The notes beneath the pieces were generated by a model. The model was given only the letters and a program-made list of their open reading frames with translations, searched no databases and had not been told where the DNA came from. Below, one piece after another: positions 26,819 through 32,422 of a stretch of 64,000 bases of DNA. Position 1 is the stretch's first letter; each line of letters starts with the position of its first letter. The stretch spans positions 3,720,001 through 3,784,000 of the forward strand of contig JAPNXP010000004.1 in NCBI GenBank assembly GCA_028753945.1, in the 5' to 3' direction. The DNA is from Hexactinellida sp. DTS-2022 (taxonomy: Eukaryota; Porifera; Hexactinellida). Both the position numbers and the translations under genes were made by a program.

Positions 26819-29514
26819 TTTGTTTGTTTGTTTGTTTGTTTGTTCGGAATAAATTGGAAATATTATATGGCCAAAGAGCTGACTTTAATAAATGTGTAGA
26901 TCGAGGCGTCGAACTTCCCAACAATTCTGAAAATCTGGGGGTCGAGACACAACCTAAGCCCGCGGAGTTTAACCCGCGGGCATCAGGGGCGTATCCAGAC
27001 ATTCATCAAGAAGGATCTTTTTATAAATTGTATTAAATAAGAGACTATTTTCACGAAATATAAACAATATTTATTTATATTAGCTCGGCCAGGGTAGTCA
27101 GCAGCGTCGACGGGGGTAGAGATGGGCAGTGGCGTCGGACGGGGGGGCGAACGTGCGGTCGCCCCCCAAAATCCCAAAATATTCCAAGGTTTTTATTGTA
27201 TTTGCAATTAAAATACTAGGGTGTCGAACCAGGTTCTCCAAGAACGCCCCCCCCAAAAGAAGCTCCCAGCGCCGCCACTGGAGATGGGGTAATTACTCTG
27301 GACACTGGCTTACAAAGGCCACCATAAATATTTGTGGTGTATTTTTCAATTAAATAATTAATTTCCGATCATTATAAGGCAAATAGAACATACCAATTCT
27401 GATTTTAGAATTGATTACTACGCGGATGAATTACTCTCAGTGCTTAATTTATAACAATGACGATTATGTTCTACACTGAATCTACAGAAATAGAGCCACA
27501 TTTTCTTTGGGACACTTATTCCACTTTGTGGATACAGTGCAACCTCGATTATCCGAACTTCGATTAACCGAACTCTTAGATTATCCGAACTCTTAGACTA
27601 TCCGAACCAGGGTTGGGTTCAAGTACAATTTACTTAAGTACTTCTGTAATTAAGTACATTTTTTGAGTACTTGTACTTGTACTTAAGTACTTTCACCATT
27701 TTTCCGTTGTACTTGTACTTGTACTTAATTACTTTCCTCATTTTCTAAAGTACTTGCACTTGTACTTGAGTACTTGTTACTCGTGACTTTTTTATCATTC
27801 AATATATTTCCAACACACATCATTGATGTTCCTCAAATCCCATCTCAAATAAAGTAGTGTTACTTAATACTTAGTATATTAGGAATTGTGTTCGTGTCAA
27901 GGACTACTGCTAAATCAATTAAATAGATTTGGATGATACTATATAAACTATGTATTCAGCAATTTCTACTATTAGTACGAGAGATTTATCATAAGAGCTT
28001 GGGAAGTACTTGTACTTGTACTTAAGTATTTTCCTAATTTTTTCATCGTACTTGTACTTAAGTACTTTAAGTTTACCTGTACTTGTACTTGCATTGTACT
28101 TGAATATCTGAAAAGTAGTAGTACTTGTACTTAAGTACTTTCAAATGTACTTGAACCCAACCCTGATCCGAACCCTGATAGTTTGTCCTAATGTTATTCC
28201 ATATATTAGTTCAGCCGTGACCTTCCACGAAAAATATCGATTACGTAATCAAATGGTGATATATCACAATTCTAAAGGGTGTTATGTATGCCTTGATATC
28301 ATGTTCCTAACTTCCTATATAATTATAACGCTTTTCTCAGGTCTGTCATTACTAGCTATTGAGATAAAGATATGTCAGCTAATAATCAATGGCCTTTAAG
28401 TAATCCATGGTTCGGAGTAGTAGTCAATCGCGAACTGATAGAGACCGAAGGGTTAGTCTAAATTTGCAAATCAATACAAATTTCAATAAAAGCATACTTT
28501 CCGAAAATCCGCCCAGAGGGCGGATTTTCGGCTAGTTAAGTGTACAGTCCAGTATAGCCTATTAGGGAGTATAAAATATTAACAATAGAAACTTACTCTC
28601 AACACATCTGCACCCTGACCGCAGGGATCTAATATAGCCCTCAACACTAGAAGGACCTCTAATCTGATCTTCCAGTAGGTACCTAGTAATTGCAGATAAA
28701 ATTGAATTAGAGTATACTATTATAATAAACAAATCAACCCACGTATTATGAGAAGAGGCAACAAAGTAGTGAGAGAGTGGTTGTGACATGTCTTGATGAA
28801 CTTCTCTGTGATGATGATCATAGACAAAGTGTTTGGGATCCAAGAGAAAGTTAGTAAAACCTTAAAAAGTTAATGGCTTAATGCATAATAGTATATCAAA
28901 TGAAATCAAGTCTGAGATAATATTAAAACCAAAAATTTTGTAGAAGAACAAAATTAAATCAACTCTTACCATCGAGCGAGAGTCGTTTCTGATCTTTAAC
29001 GTCAGTAGGTTCGTATTTTTCAATGAGTTCATCAACCATAGCTTCATCTATGTCAGCCAACTACAAATAGACAAAACAATAAATGTCAAACATGCAAACA
29101 AAACATTCAAAAAGTAAAATTCAGAGTTTCATACAGGGAGTTGTAGGGGGGGGGGGGCATTTACCCCCCCCCCCTACTCCTTCAAGTCCCCCCCCCCCCC
29201 TTAAGAACATACATATCCCAGAATGCCCCCCTTGAGAATTTACATACGTAACCCAGATTGCCCCCCTTGTATGCAAATCCTGTATGAAACACTGCAATTG
29301 AGGAATTAATCAGACAAGTGAAAGTTAGATCATATCTGTTACAATAACACTGAATCTGGAAGCAAATAACTTTAGCAGAAATAGCCCACTACGTAGTAGT
29401 CGACACAATAGAAAATTGTATTTAAAGCTAGTAGCATAATAAATCACCTTTTGAGAGCTCTTGAGGAAAATGAGAAAATCAATATTCTCCCACAAATTAG
29501 CTGGATGAGCATAA
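5737..29514 (-). CDS. PLCD: Phospholipase C, delta type (5'-partial, 12 exons)
   Basis: Encodes a phosphoinositide phospholipase C that would cleave PIP2 to IP3 and diacylglycerol at the inner face of the plasma membrane. Exons on the minus strand, in order: 29514-29448, 29060-28970, 28860-28743, 28682-28597, 25789-25669, 24723-24555, 23400-23170, 11176-11077, 11004-10825, 7971-7733, 6859-6679, 5900-5737. All have GT/AG junctions and compatible phases, giving 581 aa. Domain order is end of the EF-hand region, X domain, acidic linker of about 80 aa, Y domain, C2. Catalytic residues of the family are present: His-Asn in SSHNT, Glu and Asp in CVEMDVWNG, His in YHG, Glu in ISLENHC, Lys in KGKKL, and SFSE plus LSRIYP in Y. 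The [11 protein letters not shown] and SDEDEASEM signatures and the lack of SH2/SH3 or a long C-tail indicate the delta class. The PH domain and first EF hands (about 200 aa in relatives) are not seen here. Confidence 0.95.
5970..6610 (+). mobile_element. Helitron-like fragment with TG microsatellite, inside a PLC intron
   Basis: Opens with ATTATTAAATCTCGATTGTT followed by (TG)n at 5998-6030 and TTTGTCCGGATT. This is the same arrangement as at 26,741. A block 'GTAAACAAGTATGCTGAACA..GAATTTCGCATTTATA' is repeated three times (about 6110, 6235, 6370) and again near 41,680. It ends in small GC-rich hairpins (GGCCGCATAGCGGCC at 6521 and TGCGTAGCAC) and the phrase GACCGAAGGG. The termini look like Helentron-type sequences; the family assignment is inference. 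Confidence 0.5.
6679..6859 (-). CDS. PLCD: PLC-delta exon k: C2 domain
   Basis: 181 nt, acceptor CCTTTAG, donor GTGAGT. Encodes [14 protein letters not shown], then [20 protein letters not shown] and VVFDYD. The Asp in IDPYV, the Asn in NGFNPNWNE and the Asp pair in FDYD match calcium-binding positions of PLC-delta C2 domains. Confidence 0.93.
6860..7732. other. PLC intron without recognised elements
   Basis: AT-rich, with a short (TTTA)n run near 7600-7622. Small ORFs on both strands here have no family resemblance and are probably chance. Confidence 0.5.
7733..7971 (-). CDS. PLCD: PLC-delta exon j: end of Y domain and start of C2
   Basis: 239 nt, acceptor CTTTAG, donor GTATAT. Begins with VALNYQT and continues through [20 protein letters not shown] to [18 protein letters not shown]. 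The last part is the first strand of the C2 domain. Confidence 0.95.
8330..8560 (+). repeat. Fragment of the modular repeat family
   Basis: ATTCGATAGAGATTCTAATT, then CACAGTGCACGAATTTTCAA and CACTTCAGTTCAATTGAAAG, match the F-type monomers of the array. 8490-8540 matches the E landmark around CTTGCA..CTAATATACTGACGT. It shows the family scattered as fragments in PLC introns. Confidence 0.7.
8610..8914. mobile_element. hAT-type MITE (CAGTGGCGGCGC family)
   Basis: Ends CAGTGGCGGCGCGAGG and CTGGCCCCGCCCCTG form imperfect terminal inverted repeats. Flanks ATGATCAC and ACGATCAC (8 bp, 7 of 8 identical) look like an 8-bp target duplication, as made by hAT transposases. No transposase is encoded. 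Confidence 0.65.
9212..9398. mobile_element. Tc1/mariner- or pogo-type MITE with TA target
   Basis: 187 bp bounded by CAGTGGAGCCTC and GAGGCTCTACTG, flanked by TA on both sides. The interior repeats AACCTCTAAATA(A/G)CGGACA. This resembles the non-autonomous derivatives of pogo/Tigger-like elements, whose ends begin CAGTRNAACCTC. Confidence 0.75.
9435..9600. mobile_element. Palindromic MITE, 'TATATAGAGCT' family, copy 1
   Basis: Left TTATATAGAGCTCAGCTC and GTAGAGTTCAG; right CTGAACTCTACAAAGCTCAG and CTCTATATAAGG. A second copy with the same interior lies at 55,107-55,272 in the 44-62 kb array, confirming the unit. Confidence 0.7.
9678..10213. mobile_element. Foldback-like element with ~120-bp inverted repeats, copy 1
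   Basis: Left arm GTTGCAAGCCCGAACCCGTG through GCCGACATTTCTGGAGCTAA is mirrored at 10,093-10,213. A smaller inverted repeat (TCGAGATTTACAG / TCTCGAAAATCTCGAATAAT) sits at 9818-9870. The interior (ACATTCCAGCGTTGCTATGG, GGTGATAATAATTTGATTGG) is shared, inverted, with 42,816-43,507. A 67-aa ORF inside has no recognised function. Confidence 0.7.
10214..10824. other. PLC intron, nothing recognised
   Basis: AT-rich sequence without long ORFs. A small GC hairpin (AAGGCCGCGCAGGGCCG) lies near 10,510, like the hairpins of the Helitron-like elements. Confidence 0.4.
10825..11004 (-). CDS. PLCD: PLC-delta exon i: Y-domain core
   Basis: 180 nt, acceptor CCTCTAG, donor GTAAGT, separated from exon h by a 72-bp intron. 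Encodes [36 protein letters not shown] and [11 protein letters not shown]. It contains the Ser and Arg that contact the inositol phosphates in delta enzymes (SFSE, LSRIYP). Confidence 0.95.
11077..11176 (-). CDS. PLCD: PLC-delta exon h: start of Y domain
   Basis: 100 nt, acceptor TTTTAG, donor GTAAGT. Encodes [20 protein letters not shown] and [12 protein letters not shown], matching the 'LSxxVxYxxxxxFKG' opening of the Y domain. Short enough to be missed by ORF searches. Confidence 0.9.
11870..12220. mobile_element. hAT-type MITE with GAATATTCG repeats
   Basis: 351 bp. Inverted ends TAGGGCTAAAACGAATA and CGAATATTCGTTTCAGCCCTA, flanked by a perfect 8-bp duplication CTTAATAG at 11,862-11,869 and 12,221-12,228. 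Subterminal GAATATTCG motifs are repeated near both ends. Inserted into the older TA-flanked element. Confidence 0.85.
12720..13006. mobile_element. GC-tract MITE (CAGTGGCGTATCCAGG ends)
   Basis: The left CAGTGGCGTATCCAGGATT is mirrored by CCTGAATACGCCACTG. Flanks share CCCAC only, so the target duplication is short or eroded. A sister end (CCTGGATCCGCACCTG) at about 12,610 marks another partial copy next to a C tract. Confidence 0.6.
14841..15036. mobile_element. hAT-type MITE with GTTACACCACG repeats
   Basis: 196 bp. Inverted ends CAGGGTTTTTTTAAGG and CCTTAAAAAAAACCCTG, with a perfect 8-bp duplication GCCTACAG on both sides. The interior carries repeated GAGTTACACCA motifs and a short dyad CTTGGTGTAAATTTTGCACCAAG near the left end. 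Confidence 0.85.
15090..15401. mobile_element. hAT-type MITE with CCGGGTCA repeats
   Basis: Ends CAGGCATGAACCGGGTCAC and TTGACCCGGGCCAAGCCTG. Flanks ATACGTAG and AGACGTAG differ at one base of eight. The interior holds several ACCGGGTCA copies. Non-coding. Confidence 0.7.
15529..15838. mobile_element. hAT-type MITE with TTAGAGGGCC ends
   Basis: Ends CAGTATTTTTTATTTTTTTG and TCCTTAAAAAAAACACTG with inner CTCTAATT/AGGGCCCTCTAAG repeats. A perfect 8-bp duplication, ATCAAGAG, flanks the element. Confidence 0.82.
15850..16290. other. Intronic sequence, nothing recognised
   Basis: A G-rich patch (CACCAGGGGGGGCCAGG) at 15,911 and a C-rich patch near 16,085 suggest another eroded GC-tract MITE, but its ends are not definable. 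Confidence 0.35.
16294..18590. repeat. Modular repeat block 1 in the 12-kb PLC intron, with an orientation switch
   Basis: Two forward A units (16,294-16,412) are followed by a forward F-type monomer (16,434-16,690), then a shortened reverse B hairpin (16,701-16,804) and reverse monomer sequence to about 18,445. Two reverse A units (18,466-18,583) close it. The forward-to-reverse switch at about 16,700 mirrors, on a small scale, the 54.76-kb junction of the large array. The block is interrupted by the CCGGCCGG element at 16,969-17,560. Confidence 0.75.
16969..17560. mobile_element. Element built of CTGTCCGGCCGGACAG palindromes, nested in the repeat block
   Basis: Both ends carry TTTTGACAAAAACTGTCCGG in inverted orientation, plus repeated copies of the perfect palindrome ACTGTCCGGCCGGACAGT and the phrase TTTAGCAAAAAATGTTG. 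The surrounding monomer sequence resumes on both sides (GTGTTGG before, GATCACC after), showing insertion. A TA-flanked remnant (CAGTATAACCTTGATCATCC) sits at about 17,312-17,440 inside it. Confidence 0.7.
18595..20605 (-). repeat. Modular repeat block 2, reverse orientation, three B hairpins
   Basis: Reverse B hairpins at 18,599-18,720, 19,423-19,548 and 20,262-20,388 alternate with D modules (TGTTATCCACGG; CAGCTGGAATTTA) and C modules (GGGCAGGGTACCGTC; GGCCAGGGCACCTGCTACGG). Unit length is about 0.83 kb, the short monomer type. ORFs reading '[20 protein letters not shown]' and similar come from hairpin arms and are not proteins. Confidence 0.8.
21052..21449. mobile_element. hAT-type MITE of ATGGGTCA repeats
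   Basis: Ends AGAGTGGACCATGGGTC and GACCCATGGTCCACTCT, filled near both ends with (GATGGGTCATGGGTCA)-type repeats. Flanked by a perfect 8-bp duplication GGTTGGAG; the flanks rejoin into the array consensus (GGGTTGGTTGGAGTTGGGTG), which shows the empty site. Confidence 0.85.
22243..22507. mobile_element. MITE with ATACCGTATTTACTC ends
   Basis: Inverted ends ATACCGTATTTACTCCAATA and GAATAAATACGGTAT, with subterminal GGCGATTATT motifs. It interrupts an F-type monomer between AATATTCA and CATTCGATAG. A related end pair borders 24,856-25,625. Confidence 0.7.
23170..23400 (-). CDS. PLCD: PLC-delta exon g: X-Y linker
   Basis: 231 nt in phase 0 at both ends; acceptor AATTCAG, donor GTATGT. Begins [20 protein letters not shown], where the Lys residues after ILIK are substrate-contact residues in delta enzymes. 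The rest is acidic, then Ser/Pro/Lys rich, as expected for the autoinhibitory X-Y linker. An 11,993-bp intron follows. Confidence 0.92.
24299..24435. mobile_element. TA-flanked pogo-like MITE remnant
   Basis: AGTGCAATCTCGGTTATCCG at the left and CGGATAATCGTGTTTACACTG at the right, next to TA. Similar ends (CAGTGCAACCTCGATTATCC) occur at 27,536. Confidence 0.55.
24555..24723 (-). CDS. PLCD: PLC-delta exon f: end of X domain
   Basis: 169 nt, acceptor TTTAG, donor GTGAAA. Encodes [20 protein letters not shown], then [12 protein letters not shown] and a segment ending FLNRILIK. The Glu of SLENHC is a calcium ligand in the family. The phase joins exon e exactly (CSP/FPVII). Confidence 0.95.
24856..25625. 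mobile_element. MITE with ATACCATATTACC / GCAATACGGTAT ends, carrying a nested hAT MITE
   Basis: Outer ends ATACCATATTACCTTG and TTCGAAGCAATACGGTAT with inner AATAAGCGCCG and CGCTTATTC motifs. The hAT-type insert at 24,926-25,460 accounts for most of the length. Located in a PLC intron. Confidence 0.65.
24926..25460. mobile_element. hAT-type MITE (CAGGGCCGGACT ends)
   Basis: 535 bp. Ends CAGGGCCGGACTAAG and GGTAATCCGGCCCTG with a perfect 8-bp duplication TTGGCATG on both sides. A-T-rich interior without a recognised gene. Nested in an older MITE. Confidence 0.85.
25669..25789 (-). CDS. PLCD: PLC-delta exon e: X domain
   Basis: 121 nt, acceptor TTTTAG, donor GTATGT. Encodes [20 protein letters not shown] and [20 protein letters not shown], carrying the catalytic Asp and the second catalytic His (YHG). 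Relatives usually have DCWDG; DVWNG here is a mild variation. Confidence 0.95.
26019..26740 (+). mobile_element. Helitron-like non-autonomous element, copy H1
   Basis: Begins about TCTATTAAAACACAAGGCTG, followed by a (TA)n stretch, then TTGTTTGTATATTCC, a conserved 350-bp body (TTTTTGGCATATAGGGGTAA; GACAAGTTATGACGTCATTG) and a 3' end of GC hairpins (CAACCGCGAAGCGGTTG; CCGCGAAGCGACC) finishing AGCGCGCTAGT. Copies at 40.9, 42.0 and 62.9-63.66 kb share this order. The 3' hairpin plus CTAGT is typical of Helitron-type elements. Function as a family is inference; there is no Rep/helicase gene. Confidence 0.55.
26074..26257. mobile_element. TA-flanked MITE with CAGGTAAACCTCCC ends, inside H1
   Basis: 184 bp with near-perfect inverted ends CAGGTAAACCTCCCAAAGCG and CTTTGGGAGGTTTACCTG, duplicated TA, and an internal second copy of the arm. 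It sits in the (TA)n stretch of the Helitron-like copy. Confidence 0.8.
27127..27280. mobile_element. hAT-type MITE (CAGTGGCGTCGG ends)
   Basis: 154 bp. Ends CAGTGGCGTCGGACGGGGGG and AGCGCCGCCACTG. A perfect 8-bp duplication, GAGATGGG, lies at 27,119-27,126 and 27,281-27,288. Confidence 0.85.
27608..28165. mobile_element. hAT-type MITE made of GTACTTGTACTTAAGTAC repeats
   Basis: 558 bp. Ends CAGGGTTGGGTTCAAGTAC and GTACTTGAACCCAACCCTG are perfect inverted repeats, flanked by the 8-bp duplication ATCCGAAC. Both subterminal zones are dense with GTACTTGTACTT motifs in inverted orientation. Inserted into a pogo-like remnant beginning CAGTGCAACCTCGATTATCC at 27,536. Confidence 0.88.
28597..28682 (-). 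CDS. PLCD: PLC-delta exon d: X domain
   Basis: 86 nt, acceptor TTACTAG, donor GTAAGT. Encodes [20 protein letters not shown] and GCRCVE. The closing Glu is the family's calcium-binding residue; the following Met codon is split with exon e. Confidence 0.95.
28743..28860 (-). CDS. PLCD: PLC-delta exon c: start of X domain with catalytic His
   Basis: 118 nt, acceptor TTAAG, donor GTGGGT. Encodes [11 protein letters not shown] then [18 protein letters not shown]. The His and Asn of SSHNT are the first catalytic pair. The following intron is only 60 bp; reading through it would give a false open frame. Confidence 0.95.
28970..29060 (-). CDS. PLCD: PLC-delta exon b: EF-hand region to X domain
   Basis: 91 nt, acceptor TTTGTAG, donor GTAAGA. 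Encodes [18 protein letters not shown] and then [12 protein letters not shown], matching the conserved LIEKYEP segment of PLC-delta. It joins the next exon through a split Gly codon. Confidence 0.92.
29122..29295. mobile_element. MITE with G/C homopolymer tracts in a PLC intron
   Basis: Ends CAGAGTTTCATACAGGG and CCTGTATGAAACACTG are inverted. The interior has a 13-base G run, a 13-base C run and repeated (ATTGCCCCCCTT) segments. It occupies much of the 387-bp intron between exons a and b. Confidence 0.6.
29448..29514 (-). CDS. PLCD: PLC-delta exon a: late EF-hand region
   Basis: 67 nt, acceptor TAATAG, donor GTGATT, starting in phase 2 (one base completes a codon begun upstream). Encodes [22 protein letters not shown], which aligns with the helix before the linker to the X domain (FLKSSQK resembles the family's 'FLxxxQ'). 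The preceding exon is not in any place I could find. Confidence 0.8.
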
Positions 29515-29653
29515 CTATTAGAGGAAGTATAATAAAATTATTCATTCATAATAAACATGATATGATGTCATACATACTTTACGTACATTGATACAGAATA
29601 TATTTAAATTAAAGTGAAAAGATGAAACTAAATCGATCTCATATGTCAATTTA

Positions 29654-32422
29654 TCAATCATTCGAGTAAATAGTGTTGTTTGGCACCCAAGTGGTGCATT
29701 TAATTTGGCGTGGAATATTAGATCCCTTCAAGATTAGATCATCAGAAGAACTCAATAGTTTGGATTTAGTTGTGTTTGATTTAGCACTGACGTGTGAATA
29801 TTTCGTCAGATTTTTTATAATGGGAGAAGGAATGTTTGTAAAAATTTGTTGGGAGAGTGATGAAATCTCTAGGAAAGGGGGGATTTCATTCAATTTATTT
29901 GGAAGAGAGTAAATAGGTTTTATGAAATATCTTCCCGTGGACTTTTCAATAAGGATGAGTTCTTCTGTTAATCGTTTAGAAATAAAATAACGTCTCATAA
30001 GAATCTGACGGATTGTCCTGCTCTGTGTATTCTTTAAATTTTCCATCTTACTTAAGATGATTTCTCTCGTGTATTTATCTTCTGATAGAGAAGCAATCGA
30101 CAGATAATAATTTATTATGAGAAACTTCGTGAAAACACGCCATCTTAACAATGTTAGTTTCGTGTAGAAATATTGAAGGGCAACCGCATAGGATTTAATA
30201 GACGAGCTGATAGAACCTACAGATTCACATTGATCTAAAATTTTGCAATTCTGATTATAATCTAATTCCGTGAAAAAAGATAACTCAGTTCGTTTTTCAA
30301 AATGATTACTTGATATATTAAACAAATCTTCAAAAGATTGGAAAATAACTTTAAATCCTAAATCGTAGAAGTATTCACCAAATGTGTCAAGAAAGGAAAA
30401 GTTTTTTGCTTGGGGAATTGACCACAGAACGCCATCAATTGATTTCTTAGCATCAACTAAACCAGTTAAGTATACTAGGGATTTCTTGAGATTCAGACAA
30501 ACATGAGATATTTCAATATCGTTCGAAGAAAATTTCAGAGACTGCAACGAATTGATGGTATTTTCGCTAAAGTTGTCTTGAGTCTGAGTTATGACATCAA
30601 AGAACACATTGTGGATTTCAATAATAAGATGAAGAATATCTGTTATCCCTATTGGTTGATTCATGTCAGAAGGAAATTGTAAATTTCTTTTAGTAAAAGC
30701 ATTCTCTTCATTATACTTGAATGAATTAGCTTCTTTTTCAGAATGTTTCAATGTATACACATTGTTATTAGCAATTAACGATTGATTATTCTTTTTCAAT
30801 CTATCCAAATCTTCCTGCATTAAATACATATTTCGTTTATAGTCTTTAGCTTCTTGAAGCCGCATCTTTTGCAATGCGAGAAGCTGCTCTCTCAATGCAA
30901 GTGTCCTTGAGTCCGAGATAAATGAATTTACTTGGATAGGCGAATTTGTAGAATCCTGTTCGTTCAGGAGAAAGGTAGAATCGTGCATGTTATCTGTTTG
31001 GTTATTGAGGATCGGCGGGAGCTTCAAAGGAATATGAGATATTCTCATTGAATCGCTGTGCGCTGGTTGTAGCAGAATATTATCATGTCCATTTAAACTG
31101 GAGCTGAAAATATTTGGGTCAATTCGCGTGCAATCGTCTGGAGCGCAAGAATCTTCACAATGTGGAAAAGTACCCCGAGTATCACATGAAGGATAAACTC
31201 CAGCTTTTTGCTCGTTAAACATCTCAATAACGATATCATTACCTATAACAACATCTGGCAGTGCAGTATACATGTTAGATAAGTTATGGTGGAGTACATT
31301 TGATGAGGAACTTGTGATGGAAGGAGAAATCGTTGCATTATCCAAAGACTGTAAACTTTCGTGTTGAGAGTGTAGTAATTTAAGAACATTATTATCAACT
31401 ACTATATTTCTAGCATTGTTCTCTGATTTATAAGAATTGAAGAGGAACTTCGACGAGACTGAGTGTGGTGAGTTAGTTGGAGGCAGAGCTATACTTTCGG
31501 TATTATCTCTTGACTTGTGTATACCGATGTGTTTTGCTTTGGAAGAAGATTTGTTTGGAGTATATATATTCAAACCTGTATTCGAAGGAACATTAGTTGG
31601 TGATAATTTCATAGTAGAATTATACACCTTGATACAATCTTCATCTTGATGTATGTTTACTTCACGGGTATTTTGAGGATAAAATTTATTTGAAACGGAA
31701 CGAAGGCCCTCAATAGGTTGAAGGAGATACTTCAATGTCTTTATTTCCTGGTCTTTCAGATCAATTTGTACGAGCAGAGCGTTTAGCTTGTTATTCGAGA
31801 CAGCTACTGCCTCTCTCATCTGGTTCAGATAGCTTGAAATTGATTTCATTTCGTCTTCTGCAATATTCAAAGAGTCTTCAACATTTTCTCTAGAACAAGG
31901 GACTAAGTGAGACGTTTGTATTTCAAATACTTTTCGCATTGTAGATTTTATACCCTCTAGCCGCTGGATAGACCTTTGAAGAGTGGAGAGAGCTTCATTA
32001 ATAGAGAATTCGTTTAAATTCGTCTCTGAGAGGTGTGAATATATAGTGTCCGTCGCGAGCTTATGGTGCAATTGCTGTAAATTCTCGCATAGGGAATGGA
32101 GTATATTATGTTTCTTATCAAACCCAGATTGGAGACCTACCACGAATACTCTGAATTTAGCAAGGTAGTTTCGTTTAATTTGCGTGTTGTCAAACTGACG
32201 CTGGAGTTCTTCCAAACTGTTGAAGAACTCTATCGGTGAAGCTTCTGATTTGTTTTCCTGATCATCATCGTATACCTCCATCATCAAGTCTACCCGCTGC
32301 CTAATCTTGACCAGTTCTTCTTTAGTCTGTTCTTGGTGTTGTTGCTTGCGCTCTCCCTCGTATGTAGAGAGCATCATCTCTATCTGCTGTTGGCGGCTGT
32401 TGGAGTGTGGTAACTGATCCAT
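29654..32422 (-). CDS. Uncharacterised 922-aa coiled-coil protein, intronless
   Basis: A single uninterrupted ORF of 923 codons, by far the longest in the window. The start is the first in-frame ATG (MDQLPHSNSRQQQIEMMLST). Residues about 10-60, 150-240 and 505-575 look like coiled coil (QLLALQKMRLQEAKDYKRNM; MQEDLDRLKKNNQSL). 280-500 is Ser/Asn/Thr-rich and probably disordered. 600-880 is a helical region rich in aromatic residues (LWSIPQAKNFSFLDTFGEYF; LRWRVFTKFLIINYYLSIAS). I see no signal peptide or membrane segment and recognise no family; a cytoskeletal or centrosomal scaffold would be a guess. Its stop lies 140 bp upstream of the acceptor of the first visible PLC exon, on the same strand. 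No AATAAA is seen between them. Confidence 0.8.
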   Translation of the reverse strand: MDQLPHSNSRQQQIEMMLSTYEGERKQQHQEQTKEELVKIRQRVDLMMEVYDDDQENKSEASPIEFFNSLEELQRQFDNTQIKRNYLAKFRVFVVGLQSGFDKKHNILHSLCENLQQLHHKLATDTIYSHLSETNLNEFSINEALSTLQRSIQRLEGIKSTMRKVFEIQTSHLVPCSRENVEDSLNIAEDEMKSISSYLNQMREAVAVSNNKLNALLVQIDLKDQEIKTLKYLLQPIEGLRSVSNKFYPQNTREVNIHQDEDCIKVYNSTMKLSPTNVPSNTGLNIYTPNKSSSKAKHIGIHKSRDNTESIALPPTNSPHSVSSKFLFNSYKSENNARNIVVDNNVLKLLHSQHESLQSLDNATISPSITSSSSNVLHHNLSNMYTALPDVVIGNDIVIEMFNEQKAGVYPSCDTRGTFPHCEDSCAPDDCTRIDPNIFSSSLNGHDNILLQPAHSDSMRISHIPLKLPPILNNQTDNMHDSTFLLNEQDSTNSPIQVNSFISDSRTLALREQLLALQKMRLQEAKDYKRNMYLMQEDLDRLKKNNQSLIANNNVYTLKHSEKEANSFKYNEENAFTKRNLQFPSDMNQPIGITDILHLIIEIHNVFFDVITQTQDNFSENTINSLQSLKFSSNDIEISHVCLNLKKSLVYLTGLVDAKKSIDGVLWSIPQAKNFSFLDTFGEYFYDLGFKVIFQSFEDLFNISSNHFEKRTELSFFTELDYNQNCKILDQCESVGSISSSIKSYAVALQYFYTKLTLLRWRVFTKFLIINYYLSIASLSEDKYTREIILSKMENLKNTQSRTIRQILMRRYFISKRLTEELILIEKSTGRYFIKPIYSLPNKLNEIPPFLEISSLSQQIFTNIPSPIIKNLTKYSHVSAKSNTTKSKLLSSSDDLILKGSNIPRQIKCTTWVPNNTIYSND

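Larger units (their letters stand above)
26741..28540 (+). mobile_element. Second Helitron-like element, head-to-tail with H1
   Basis: Starts ATACTAATAAAACACAATTG directly after the CTAGT end of H1, then (TG)n at 26,762-26,815, (TTTG)n at 26,815-26,845 and TTCGGAATAAATTGG. Its right end has a perfect 14-bp hairpin, CCGAAAATCCGCCC with inverted GGGCGGATTTTCGG (about 28,500-28,531), followed by CTAGTTA. Two hAT-type MITEs are nested in it. The short poly-Cys/Val and poly-Thr/His ORFs are microsatellite artefacts. Confidence 0.55.

Noticed and set aside
26709-27036. Overlapping ORFs on both strands with Cys-Val and Thr-His runs
   Set aside because: They are translations of the (TG)n and (TTTG)n microsatellites inside a Helitron-like element.
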